A stretch of DNA of 64,000 nt, taken from the NCBI RefSeq assembly GCF_014898055.3, contig NW_023600993.1:1860001-1924000 (forward strand), in the 5' to 3' direction. Below are positions 23,640 through 33,377 of the stretch, piece by piece. The position numbers and the translations under genes were made by a program. The DNA comes from Talpa occidentalis. Its lineage: Eukaryota; Chordata; Mammalia; Eulipotyphla; Talpidae. Position 1 is the first letter of the stretch; each line of letters starts with the position of its first letter. A model generated the notes under the pieces. It saw only the letters and a program-made list of their open reading frames with translations. It did no database searches and was not told the origin of the DNA.

Positions 23640-24920
23640 CTCACAAGCCTTCCCCAGGGAGCAGCCGGACATGGAGAATGGAGAGGCTCTTCAACAAGCA
23701 GTGCTGGGCACACTGAGCAAGACTTATGCAAAAGAACGAAAGTAGCCCCCATCTCAGAGCACACACAGAACTAACTGCAAACGGATTAGAGATGCGGACG
23801 TCAGCCCCACAGCCATGAAACACGCCGCGGAGAACACAGGGAGAGCAATCGTGGCGCTAACTCCACCGATTTCTCTGAGGCCTCAGCTCCAAAGGAGACA
23901 AAAGTGAAAATGAACAAATGGAACAATGCGAAACAGAAAAGTTTCTGCACAGCTAGAGGAAGAAACGATGAGAAAAACGAAGAGGAACTGCACCGAACAG
24001 GGCACGGACCTGCACTTCAGAGATCCACGGGTGCCGAGGCAAGGCTTACAAAGAACACAAGAAAAAGAAAATATACAACCCAATCAAGAAGTGCAGCAAG
24101 GAGCGAAACAGATGCTCCTCCCAGACACACAGATGCCGAGAGTCAGATGAAGAAATACCCGCCCTCACTTATGAGCGAAATGCAAATGAAAAGCACTGAG
24201 ACACAGCCGCGGCCCGTGAGAAGGACCTTCTCAGAAAGACCAGAGACTACAAGTGCTGGAGGTGTTGAGAAAAATGAATCTTGTCCCTGTTGGTGGAGAG
24301 GTAGACGGCGCAGCCCCTATGGAAGGTCACACAGAGTTTTCTCAACACATTAAAAATAGATCTACCATGGCGTCCAGCAATTCCAGGCCTCTACCCAGAA
24401 AAAGCACAATCACCAATTCAATGGGACAGCCGCACCCCCACCCCCTGCCTCTGCAGCACCACGTACAAATGCCAGGTCATGGAACAAGCAGAATGTGCAA
24501 TGACAGAAAAGTAGAGAGGGAAGATGTGGTATATTTACACGGTGGAATACTACTCAGTTGTGAAAAAAGACATGAATCTTACAGTTCGTGACAGCATGGA
24601 TGGAACTGGAGGGGGTGATGCTGCATGAAATAAGTCAGAAGGAGAAAGACAATTATCAATTACTTTACTCAAATCTGGGATCTACATAAACAAAGCAGAG
24701 GAGCAGAAAAATATCCAAAATAAGCCCTAAAAATCCGACTTTAAAATTGAGGCTGCCAGAGGGGCAGGAGCAGCAAGGGGCCCCAAGGAGGGCTCGGGGG
24801 CCGGTGCAGGACGGTCTGGTGTGTGTGCTGTGGTGACAAACATCCGCACGGTGGAACCTACGGCTCTGAGTCCCATCCCCTGCTGTGAGCCAATGTTACC
24901 GTGACAAAAAAAAAAAAAAC
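23640..24920 (+). mobile_element. Old L1 ORF2 3' part and 3' UTR, decayed
   Basis: Follows late ORF2: 'ggagaggctcttcaacaagc', 'tatgcaaaagaacgaaagta', 'gaaatgcaaatgaaaagcac' (the 'aatgcaaatcaaaaccacaa' region), 'tctacccagaaaaagcacaa', 'gtggaatactactcagttgt', 'gacagcatggatggaactgg', 'atgaaataagtcagaaggag'. Then a rearranged GC-rich 3' UTR and an A-run near 24906-24919. No open frame of useful length survives (149 codons is the longest). Older than the 30-kb copy by divergence. Confidence 0.85.
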
Positions 24921-25009
24921 CCACAATAAAAGCAGTTTTAAAACAGAAAAATTTTAATTTGTTGAAAAATCTTCTTGAAACAAAGGAATTCAAAACTCTT
25001 CATAGTTAA

Positions 25010-25680
25010 AATAATAGCTTATACAGTCGATCTTTTTTTTAATGACTGGTCTATATGATTTCAATGTTGTACTTAAATGATATCCATAGTTTTTTGCGGC
25101 TATTTACAGAGATCGTGAACTTTTTGTGAAATCGAGCCTAGTAATCTCAGCAATAATTAGCTCCTTAGGGTACAACCCGACCTTTCAAAACCTGTAGTGG
25201 AGACACAGAACAGCCTTTAGCTCTGCTTCCTAAATGTGACACATTTACTACTTATTCATTATTGCATACTACATTTGTAAAGAAAACTATTTTTTTCTTA
25301 GAAATGCCGGCAGACATTCTATCTACATCTTTAAAATACTTACAAATGAAAAAGATTTCATTCTAAGTAGATGATTAACAGAGATAGAAAAACTAATACA
25401 CCATAGAATTTACAGCCTGGCAAATTATCTTTACAACGAAAGGTCAATTCCGTTCTTCCCCCTCCCACCCCCATTTCACGATCCCCTGGGGCTCCAAACA
25501 GACAAATTAAGTGCAATGAACACTCTACTTGCTCAGGACAAGTGACTACTTTGAAGATAGAAGTACTAAGTGTATCTCTAAATAGTTCATAAATAATCAC
25601 ATTAAGTGTAAATGCTGAATGCTAATGCAAATATGTTTTAACATTTATGCATATGGAGTTTTATTCTAAAAGGGTTTTAA
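25010..25680. promoter_or_regulatory. AT-rich unique block, possible conserved non-coding element
   Basis: About 670 bp with no recognisable repeat, between two L1 relics that otherwise dominate. It holds 'cagcaataattagctcctta', 'attcattattgcatactaca' and other AT-rich motifs. The 80-codon minus frame has no domain. Conservation cannot be judged from one genome. Confidence 0.33.
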
Positions 25681-25740
25681 GTGTTAAAACCAGAGAGACT
25701 GGTGTATGTTACACTCTACACTAGAGAAGTCCAGTGAATA

Positions 25741-25830
25741 GATGGGAGGTGGGTGGGTGGATGGATGGATGGAAATATGCATGATAATGTTATTATGTAC
25801 ATAATATAATTATATATAATATAATGTTAA
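25741..25830. repeat. Simple repeats: (GGTG/GGAT)n then AT-rich
   Basis: 'aggtgggtgggtggatggat' followed by more 'ggat' units up to about 25772, then an AT-only tract (25793-25828) with alternating TA steps. Likely length-polymorphic. Confidence 0.85.
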
Positions 25831-26129
25831 GACTTAATTTTGTATGACTCTCAGTGCTATTGCTACAACCTGATATAAAATGAGGCAATTGTGTTGAAAA
25901 TAACCCTAAGAGTCAAAGCCCAGAACTGCAGTGTTACGTGCTGAGATTCCAAGCTTTCATCCTGACAAGCAGCTAAAACCATGGTGATGGTCTTTTTACA
26001 CACTGCACAAAGAAAAGCATGTCTAAGTTGACCAGAGTCCCCTAGAAACCAGACTGGCTCTTCCACAAGCGCTACAGGACCTTACAGCAGAGTGGCTAGA
26101 AGGAAAAGCTCCGGCGAGAGTGGGTCAAC
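25831..26129. other. Non-coding sequence, nothing recognised
   Basis: Unique sequence up to the start of the next L1 relic. Confidence 0.4.
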
Positions 26130-27510
26130 ATTTGAAAATCATTGATATAATATATAATTAAGCTAAAAATGACACGATAATATCAATCGATGCACATAAG
26201 ACATTTTACAAAATCCACCATCCACTCTTTAGAAGACCAAGAATAGTGATGAACTTCCTCAACTTGGTCAAGAATAGCTACAAAAACCCTATAGTTCACA
26301 TCACACTTAAATGGTGGGAAATTGAAGCTTTTCCTCCAAGATGCTCCTCACCCCTTCTTCTCAATACTGTGCTGGAGGTTCCAGTTAGTCCAATAAAACA
26401 AGAAAAGTAAATAAAGGCATCAAATAGGGAAGGTGGAAATGAACCGCCTGTGTTCACAGATGACATGATCTGATCTTCTTGGTCAAAAAATCCCAAACAA
26501 CAGACCAACCGCCCCGGAGCCGATGTGCTGTAGCACCACGGCTACAGGACACAGGTGAGGGCGCGGACGTCGGGGCTCTCAGGAGACCAGGCTGAACAGG
26601 CGGAACTGAAACTGCAAACACAACGTTGCTTACATCAGCACCTCAGAAAAGAAATATTTAGATAGAAGTATAATAAAAATATACTCTGATGAGAGAAATC
26701 AAAGAAGAATGAAGAAATGGAGAGATACTTCCTGTTCACGGGCGGGAAAGCCCAATATTGTCAAGATGTTAACTCTTCCCACAGTGATCTATGGACTCGA
26801 TGCACTCCCAGTCAGAATCCCAGGGAGTTATTTTGTGGCCATTAACAAACTGATTCTAATGTTTATTTGGACAGGCAGAAGACTCTGATCAGTCTACATA
26901 ATATTGGAAGAGAACAAAGTTTGGGGACCTACGCCACCCCACTTTAGACTCACTGTTAGATGACAGTAGTTGAGACACTGTGATCACACCAGCCCTGGGG
27001 GAGGGGTGGGGGCTGGGGGGTGGCCAAGCGCTTCTGGAACTAAGCAGGCCTCACCCTGGATGTCGGCTCCACCTCGCTGCTTGATGAGCCTGAACAAGGT
27101 ATTTCAGTTGCCGGAGAACCTGTTTCTGTTCTTAAACATGAAGCCAACGTGGACAGGACAGGCGGGGTAATGCTGAGTGAAATAAGTCAGGAGAAGATGA
27201 GGACTCTAGGGAAACACCGCAAAGGGCCGGTGAAAACCAAACCCATACTAAACTCCAGCCTCTGACCCAGCCCGAGGCCTCAGCAGGCGAGGGTGGCAGG
27301 TGGGTGCGGGGAGGGGAGAGCCCCAGGGACCGAGATGAGGGTGGCTGGGACACGGGCGGGGGCAGGGTGTGAGAACACACACTTGTGGAGGTTTGAACCC
27401 ATCGCCCTCAGAGAGGCTACAGCAGTGTAACCTACTTTACCTCAGTAAACATAACTTGGGGAAAAATAAAATGAAATGAAGGGAAAATGTCAAAACAGAA
27501 AAAAAAAATG
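26130..27510 (+). mobile_element. Old L1 ORF2 and 3' end, decayed, with internal loss
   Basis: Reading left to right: 'atatcaatcgatgcacataa' (the 'caatagatgcagaaaaagc' region of the reverse transcriptase domain), 'tccaccatccactctttaga', 'atactgtgctggaggttcca' then 'gttagtccaataaaacaaga', 'cacagatgacatgatctgat', 'tatggactcgatgcactccc', 'tatttggacaggcagaagac', 'tttggggacctacgccaccc'. After about 26975 the sequence jumps to the 3' region ('taatgctgagtgaaataagt' at 27165) and ends with 'taaaatgaaatgaa' and A-rich DNA near 27510. The endonuclease and RT regions are not intact. Confidence 0.85.
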
Positions 27511-27559
27511 AGCCTAAGAACCCTACAGGGTTAGTGTGTGAGGACAAATGTCCCCTGGT

Positions 27560-28300
27560 CAGGCAAGCTCTCAGCGCGGGATTATTTCACTTCGGACTCC
27601 GGAGAATTCCGCTTTAATTCTTCTCGGTACGATTAGCAGACTTCTAATAAACGACTACGACCGTGTTTTAAGCAAAATTTCCTCCAAAATTCAATGTAAC
27701 TTAAGATAAAAATTAAAACAGCAATGAGTGATAAAGACGCGTGCTTTGCCTTTGCGACCAGACTGTGGCACGCTAAGCCCCCGACGGGCGCCTCATGCGC
27801 CTGGACGGCCGGACCATCGAGAGGGACGCCAGTGGTGGTGACGGCGGCGCACTAATGAAGAAGCAAGAATCACTCTTTATGAAAGACCCCCCCACTGAAT
27901 GTTTAAGTCCTGCTTTGAAGCCTATTTTCATCAAGTGCGCTAGAGTGTCAGCAAGATTATTTGTGAACAGGGAGACATCATTTAACAGCAAGGGAGGAAA
28001 CTCAGCCTGGTTCACTTTTCAGCTCTCACATTAGCTCAATAGGTTTATTTAAAAATCTTTCTGATCTCTTCCTCTAGGCTCGCCGAAAGCAAATTTTGAA
28101 AAATGAAAAACCTATAGGGCTTTTCGTTTTCTATCAAGAATCACCCACATATCCAACATCAATAAAGTAAGACAGCCCTGGGCCCGGATACAACAGCTTT
28201 TATATTGTTCTAACGCATCGCTGGCTCTATCCGCAGAACAGTCACTGAAATCAGCAGGAAGGAAGATCAATCAGTGAAAATAGGAATGTGAATTTAATTC
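27560..28300. promoter_or_regulatory. Candidate conserved non-coding elements (two AT-rich blocks)
   Basis: Two non-repetitive AT-rich blocks (27560-27740 and 27850-28300) flank a short CpG-rich core near 27770-27850. Notable sites: 'cgctttaattcttctcg', 'ctaataaacgactacg', 'gcaagattatttgtgaac' (forkhead-like TATTTGT), 'ctcaataggtttatttaaa'. The 79/80-codon frames over the core are opposed and carry no domain. This dense unique stretch within a repeat-rich area suggests constraint, but only comparison can show it. Confidence 0.4.
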
Positions 28301-28454
28301 AACTACCTAGGAATGCCAAGTTCCTTTCACATTTTCTGAGCAATGATTACTTTTTAAAAGTTAACACTTTTTAAAAAATAAAGTAGGAGAGTAACTGGTT
28401 AGGGGATCGTGTTTCATGAAGACAGAAATCATTTCTACCTAGTTAGAAGCCTGG

Positions 28455-28900
28455 AAATATTAAACGAATATTTATTGAGCACCTACTATATCCAGATATC
28501 ATCTAAGTGCTGCAGTTAGACAGTGAATCGTACAGAAACATAACAGCAGTGCTTGAATGACTTTAAAAGGAGAACAGGTGATGAACATAGCAGTGCCCAG
28601 CACTACAAAGCTCTGAGAGATGTTACGGAAAGTGATTAGGGCAGCGGGCACTCGTTTGGCTTCCACAGCCAAGGATGGTCAAGGAAAGCTTCTCTAGACT
28701 GAGACCTGACGACCAGGAGACACAGAGCACTCCCAGGAAACACAGCAAGGAGCGACGTGCCTCAGCAAACGCCGGCTGAGTTAGGAGTATCCGAGATGCA
28801 GAAATCAGCCGGTGACCGTGCTGGGGCCGACAGAGCAGGGAGGCGAGGGGCAGGAGGTGGGCTGAGAGCAGGAGACGAGAGGAACCGCTCTCTTCCAAGA
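28455..28900 (-). mobile_element. L2 LINE 3' end, decayed
   Basis: The plus strand reads 'aacgaatatttattgagcac' then 'ctactatatccag', which is the reverse complement of the L2 3' end ('gtgcctggcacatagtaggtgctcaataaatatttg'). It continues through degraded counterparts of 'cagtgaacaaaacagac' and 'gtcaaggaaagcttctctag' / 'actgagacctgac'. L2 has been inactive since early mammals. Confidence 0.75.
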
Positions 28901-29428
28901 AGAACAGAGACTCCATGGAGGTGCTAAAGGGGCTTTCAGGTGGTCGTGCAAAGGGACAGCAGGGAGGCGAAGAGGGAGAGGCATCCTCCAGAAACCATCA
29001 CGTCATCTAGCTGGACCCAACCAGGTTCAGTCCAGCAGATAAGAGGAAGAAGAGAGAAGTGGTCAGTCTGGAACTGGACTTGAAGATGGATGACTGGCTT
29101 CTAGACTGGTGAGACTGGGAGTGCTTTCAGCTTGTGCAAGTGAGGTAGAAGGAAAAAACTGCAAGAGGATCTGACCTGAAAGGGAGAATTCTGTGGCAGG
29201 CACTGTTTTCTGCTGTGGACGTCAAATGACAGTCAGTGTTCGGCCACAACAAGATGAAGATACTAGCAGAATAAACTGCATTTTATTGTGTGTTCAAACG
29301 CTTCCTTCCAGCCTGGTGTCACTTTACAGCTCTATCCATGAAGGGATTTTGTCAAATTATAAGTACACTTCTAGCTACTCACAGGTACACAGATATGCTC
29401 GCTCTTTCATACCACCTGCCCTCCCAAT
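28901..29428. other. Non-coding sequence, nothing recognised
   Basis: Probably L2 continuation or other decayed repeat at its left end. Otherwise unplaced. Confidence 0.4.
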
Positions 29429-29442
29429 GGCATTGATATTTA

Positions 29443-29749
29443 TTTATTTATTTTTAATAGAGGCACGTTTTATTTATTTATTTATTTGTTTGTTTGTTTA
29501 TACAAGCACTGGGTACAGTCAGAAGCGCGGAAGAGTGAGAGAATTCACCAGAGCCAGAGCGGGGAGCAGAGCAGGCATAAGGACCGAAGTACACTGCTGA
29601 GGGGAGCAGCGGGCAGCAGGAGAGGTCTGCATGCCATGTGGGACCCTCCTCCCGGTGGCCGGGGAGCAGCCAGGGATCGAACCAGCGCCGCAGAGGCCAC
29701 GGGCAGCTTTGCAACCCAGCGCTCAACCGCTGCGCCACTGGGGAGGCCC
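29443..29749 (-). mobile_element. tRNA-derived SINE, head type B, with target-site duplication
   Basis: Antisense copy. On the minus strand it starts GGGCCTCCCCAGTGGCGCAG, contains an A box (TGGCGCAGCGG) and B box (GGTTCGATCCC), then 'gctgctcccctcagcagtg' and 'cttgtataaa', and ends in a (TTTA/TTTG)n tail seen as such at 29441-29505 on the plus strand. Perfect 14-bp duplications GGCATTGATATTTA (29429-29442 and 29750-29763) bracket it. Confidence 0.95.
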
Positions 29750-30117
29750 GGCATTGATATTTAAACGGCTGTTATTATTAGAATTGAACCGCCAGATGAA
29801 CTCTGAATAAAAGGCTTGACGGTTTTACCTACATAGAAATCTGCAAGATAACAATGGTCAGCTGTGGCTGTAAGGTTCCATTTCTATCTAGGGCACAGAG
29901 ACTGACCAGTGATTCAACGACATAATTTCAGTATTAGAAATTCTCAGGTCAAACATTATTACACCTGACTCTTTCACCATAATCAAAACAAAATTTGACT
30001 TTTATTGTTTAATAATAGTGGCAATACGAGTAACAACAAGGCCCATGAAAACTTGCTGACTGTGAACGTGGCCACGGATCAGGCAGAGCTTCACATACAT
30101 CACCATATTCAACCCTC

Positions 30118-30133
30118 AAAATGCCTCTTCTCA
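30118..30133 (+). repeat. Target-site duplication of the 30-kb L1, left copy
   Basis: AAAATGCCTCTTCTCA, identical to 30892-30907, perfect over 16 bp. The preceding bases give a TC/AAAA nick context (TTTT/GA on the cut strand), close to the known L1 endonuclease preference TTTT/AA. The right copy follows the A-rich tail directly. Confidence 0.95.
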
Positions 30134-30891
30134 GGAAATGCAAATGGCCAACAGGCATATGAAAAAATGTTCAACATCACTTGTAATCAGGGAAATACAA
30201 ATCAAAACTACCATGAGATACCATCTTACACCAGTGAGAATGGCACATATTAAAAAAAACTAGCAACAACAACTGTTGGTGAGGATGTGGAGAAAAAGGA
30301 ACTCTCCTGCACTGCTGGTGGGAGTGCAAACTGGTCCAACCACTATGGAGAGCTGTGTGGAGATTTCTGGACCTACTAAACACAGAGCTTCCATAGGATC
30401 CAGCAATTCCACTCCTAGGTATTTACCCAAAGGACACAGAAACATCCATTCCAAAGAGCACCTGCACCCCTATGTTTATAGCAGCACTGTTTATAATAGC
30501 TAAGCTTTGGAAACAGCCCAAATGCCCAAAAATAGATGACTGGATCAAGAAGATGGGGTTCATACACACCATGGAATATAACTCAGCATTCAAAAAAGAT
30601 AAACACATGCCATTTGCAGCAACATGGATGGAGCTGGAAGGGATCATGCTCAGCGAAATAAGCCAGAAAGAAAAAAGAAAAATACCGGATGGTCTCACTC
30701 ATAGCAGGAATCTAGAAAACTTAAATAAGGGACCAGGAAAAAGAATAACTATAAGAAAATATCAAAATCAACAAAGATCTATGAACCAGAGACACTCAAT
30801 GGGGGTTGGGGGGCGGGGAAAGGAGGTCTTGGGGTCAAAATAAGGGGGTTGTAATTGTATGGGGAATATAAAAATAAAATTTAAATTAAAA
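30134..30891 (+). mobile_element. Young 5'-truncated L1 (end of ORF2 and 3' UTR)
   Basis: 758 bp ending in an AAATTAAA-rich tail. The sequence is clean late ORF2: 'gaaatgcaaatggccaacag' at the truncated start, 'tttacccaaaggacacagaa', 'caacatggatggagctggaa', 'gaaataagccagaaagaaaa', then a 3' UTR with G-rich tract 'tgggggttggggggcgggg'. The plus frame at 30472-30843 (123 codons) is the remnant of the ORF2 C-terminus running into the 3' UTR. It lacks the endonuclease and reverse transcriptase domains, so it cannot move by itself. The match to active-type L1 sequence and the perfect 16-bp duplication show that it is recent relative to every other L1 in the window. Confidence 0.95.
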
Positions 30892-31149
30892 AAAATGCCT
30901 CTTCTCAAGGTTGAGGAAATCAAGGCCCAGCAAATTTAAATAACTTGACTAGATTAAACAAGATTGAATTCAGACAAGTTCTACAACTTTTACTCATTCA
31001 CTCAGTCATTTATTCATAGGTAGGCATATTCAACAAACAAATCCTTCCTGAAGACAAGTCACTGGAGGAGAAAGGTGGAGGCCAGTGCTTTGTCGTTGCC
31101 CATGGAGAGGGAAGCCTGTTTCTGCTCCCCTTGGCCCTAAGCAGGACCT

Positions 31150-31545
31150 ATGCCTCACTTTGCCCCATGGAATATGGTAGAGGTGACTGAGCTGCGTCAC
31201 AGACTTGAGCTAAGGAGATCTGGAGCTTTTGCTATTACTACCTTAGAACGTTCTAGGAGCTGTTCCACCATGCAGTGAGAAACCCAAGCCAAGAGAGCCC
31301 CTGTAGAACCAAGATGCTCCAGTCAACTGACCCAACCGCTAGTGCCAGCGCCAACAGGTGTGTCAGCCTCACTGTCAACACAGAGCAGCTGAATATCGGG
31401 GTGACTACAGCCCCAATGCACACCACGTGGAGCAGAAGAAGTGTCCAGCAGAGCCCAGTCAATGCACAGAACCGTGGGGGATAATAAACAGCTGTTGTGA
31501 AACCGCAGTGCTTTGGGGTGGTTGGTTAGGTGGTGATAAGATGAC
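31150..31545 (+). mobile_element. MLT1-type LTR relic (ERVL-MaLR), sense
   Basis: The right end carries the MaLR-type 3' LTR signature 'aataaacagctgttgtgaaa' ... 'tttggggtggttggttagg' (compare 'aataaattgttgttttaagccactaagttttggggtggtttgtta'), with a polyadenylation AATAAA inside. The left part ('ttgccccatggaatatgg') fits the matching LTR start loosely. Non-coding solo LTR, no internal retroviral genes. Subfamily uncertain. Confidence 0.5.
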
Positions 31546-31832
31546 CTCAAGAGTCTCAACACTCGAAAGGAGAGTAATGGGTAGGATACAGCAAAACAGA
31601 ACCCGAAGATGTAAGAAGGTGGAGAGGCCCTCACAGCCCTGGGAAACAGGAAAATCAGAGGAGCCCCTGGCTTTGCTGTTCCTCTCAGAGTCAGTCACTT
31701 AGTCACTTACTCTCTTGCTCACGTGGATGTTTACTCAGCGAGAATTTTCGGCTGTGTGAGCCCCTGTGTTAATTACTGTGGGTTAGGTCATAAATTAAGA
31801 TGAAACTACGGCCTTTAAGAACTTTGAGGTCT

Positions 31833-32113
31833 GGGGCCTCCCTGGTGGCGCAGGGGTTAAAGACAGTGTTATCAAGCTATCGCCAGCCACTGCAGCACGA
31901 GTTCGATCCCCGGCCAGGGAGCTGACCCACAGGGCGCAGCCGACCTCTCCTGTCTCCCCACTGCTCCCCTCAGCAGTGGATTTCAGTGGATCCGCCTGTT
32001 CTGCTTCCCACTTTCTCTGGTGAGTCCTCTCACCCACCCTCCCACACACACACCTCTGGCTTACACCTCAGTTCTTGTATGTATAATTAAACAAATCTTT
32101 AAAAAAAAAAAAC
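31833..32113 (+). mobile_element. tRNA-derived SINE, head type A, with target-site duplication
   Basis: Sense copy starting GGGGCCTCCCTGGTGGCGCA. A-box-like sequence at about 31846-31856 and B box AGTTCGATCCC at 31900-31910. Then the body 'gctgcccctcag'-type segment at about 31965, 'cttgtatgtataat' and an A tail to 32113. Duplications AACTTTGAGGTCT (31820-31832) and AACTTTAAGGTCT (32114-32126) agree at 12 of 13 positions. Confidence 0.92.
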
Positions 32114-32126
32114 AACTTTAAGGTCT

Positions 32127-33056
32127 AATAAAGGCTCCATAAATACTTTCTGGTTGGCTGATATTTATTTCACAGGGAGTAAAGCAGAAATTAGAAAAGT
32201 TAATTAACCTGGGAGAACAAAGGAGAAACCTAGTTCATATTTTTTAATTTTGCTGCTGATAATACAATGTGGATTATGGTATTCCACTGTGTTTTCTGAC
32301 ACTTCATTCCTACCCACAAAATTCCAACTCTTCCAACTCCCCTAAAATGTTCAGAGAAGAGAGCATAATGTGAATTACTTTTGCTCTCCTACTTAGTTCT
32401 CCTTAAGGGTACTGACTAATTTCCTAACCTCTCTGACCTTAAATGCAAAGCTGAGATTGTTCTAGTCCTAGTCACCCCCAAGAGATACTGTGACATGCAG
32501 ATGATAATGAGACAAAATTATTAGGCCTTGGTATCGAGGTCAGCGTTTACTTATATGGTCATCTTACTCAGACAATAAAAATGTTCCTTTTTTTTAATGG
32601 GATGTTTTATATGCAAGTAAACAAAAGATATGCAAAAGAACAAAATAAAAATAAGCTATCAAATCAGTACCCAAACGTAATGTGTTCTCAAATACAAATG
32701 TGTGATTCTAAAGAACTAAAGATCGTAAGACTTTGCCTCCTTGGCCTCAAACCTGGGCATGTGACACAACTGGGTCACAATATCCCCACTGAGGAGGTGA
32801 GATGTAGAGCTGGCAGAGGAAGGGCTTGAATTTTGAGTCACTGAGCCAGAAGGACACGGAGCAAACACAGCAGCACCACCTCCCTGCCTCACGAAGAGAG
32901 TCTACTGCATAGGGGAAGGGGCTCCCCAGAGAGAGGCGGGGGATCGGAGAGAAGAGTCCTGACAAACCTCCTGGATCCAGCAACACCTGAAGCTGCCGGA
33001 ACCTTAACTTCAAACTTATGTGAGGCAATGAATTACCTTTTATGATGTCTGAGTTC
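32127..33056. other. Non-coding sequence, nothing recognised
   Basis: AT-rich unique sequence (32127-32760), then mixed sequence. The 82-codon frame at 32581 has no domain. Confidence 0.4.
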
Positions 33057-33069
33057 AGAAAAATTTGGA

Positions 33070-33364
33070 GAGGACTCCCTGGTGGTGCAGGGGTTCAGTC
33101 TCAGCGCTATCAAGCTATTGCTCCCTCATTGCAGCCTGAGTTTGTTCCCCGGCTAGGGAGCTACCCACATGTTGCAGCAGACCTCTCCTGTCGTGCCCGC
33201 TGCTCCCCTCAGCAGTGTGTTTCAGTCAGTCTGCCTGTTCTACTACCCACCCTGTCTCTGGGGAGTCCTTTCACACACACTCACCCCCACCAGCACGATA
33301 AGCTTACACCTACACCCAGTTCTTATATGCATGAATATATAAAAAGAAATCTTTAAAAAGAAAA
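33070..33364 (+). mobile_element. tRNA-derived SINE, head type A, with target-site duplication
   Basis: Starts with GGACTCCCTGGTGGTGCAG and keeps the 'tatcaagctattg' head typical of type A. The B box is mutated ('gagtttgttcccc'). Body 'gctgctcccctcagcagtg' at about 33200, tail with 'cttatatgcatgaatatata' then A-rich. Duplications AGAAAAATTTGGA (33057-33069) and AGAAAAATTTAGA (33365-33377) match 12 of 13. More mutated than the 31.8-kb copy, so probably older. Confidence 0.9.
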
Positions 33365-33377
33365 AGAAAAATTTAGA

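Larger units (their letters stand above)
30040..30960 (-). mobile_element. MIR SINE, split by a young L1
   Basis: Left half 30040-30133 ('cttcacatacatcaccatat', 'tcaaccctcaaaatgcc') and right half 30892-30960 ('aaggttgaggaaatcaaggc', 'aaatttaaataacttgacta') join into one reverse-complement MIR once the L1 at 30134-30891 and one copy of its duplication are removed. The MIR was therefore in place first, as expected for its age. The outer limits are estimated. Confidence 0.75.

Noticed and set aside
24450..24475. REST/NRSF-like motif 'gcagcaccacgtacaaatg'
   Set aside because: Lies inside L1 sequence and misses several key REST positions, so it is a chance resemblance.
30472..30843. 123-codon L1 frame as a functional ORF2 protein
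   Set aside because: It is only the C-terminal remnant of ORF2 continuing into the 3' UTR. Endonuclease and reverse transcriptase domains are absent.
31900..31910. SINE A/B boxes as functional tRNA genes
   Set aside because: The heads do not fold as a full cloverleaf with a credible anticodon arm in any copy, and the flanking duplications prove SINE origin.
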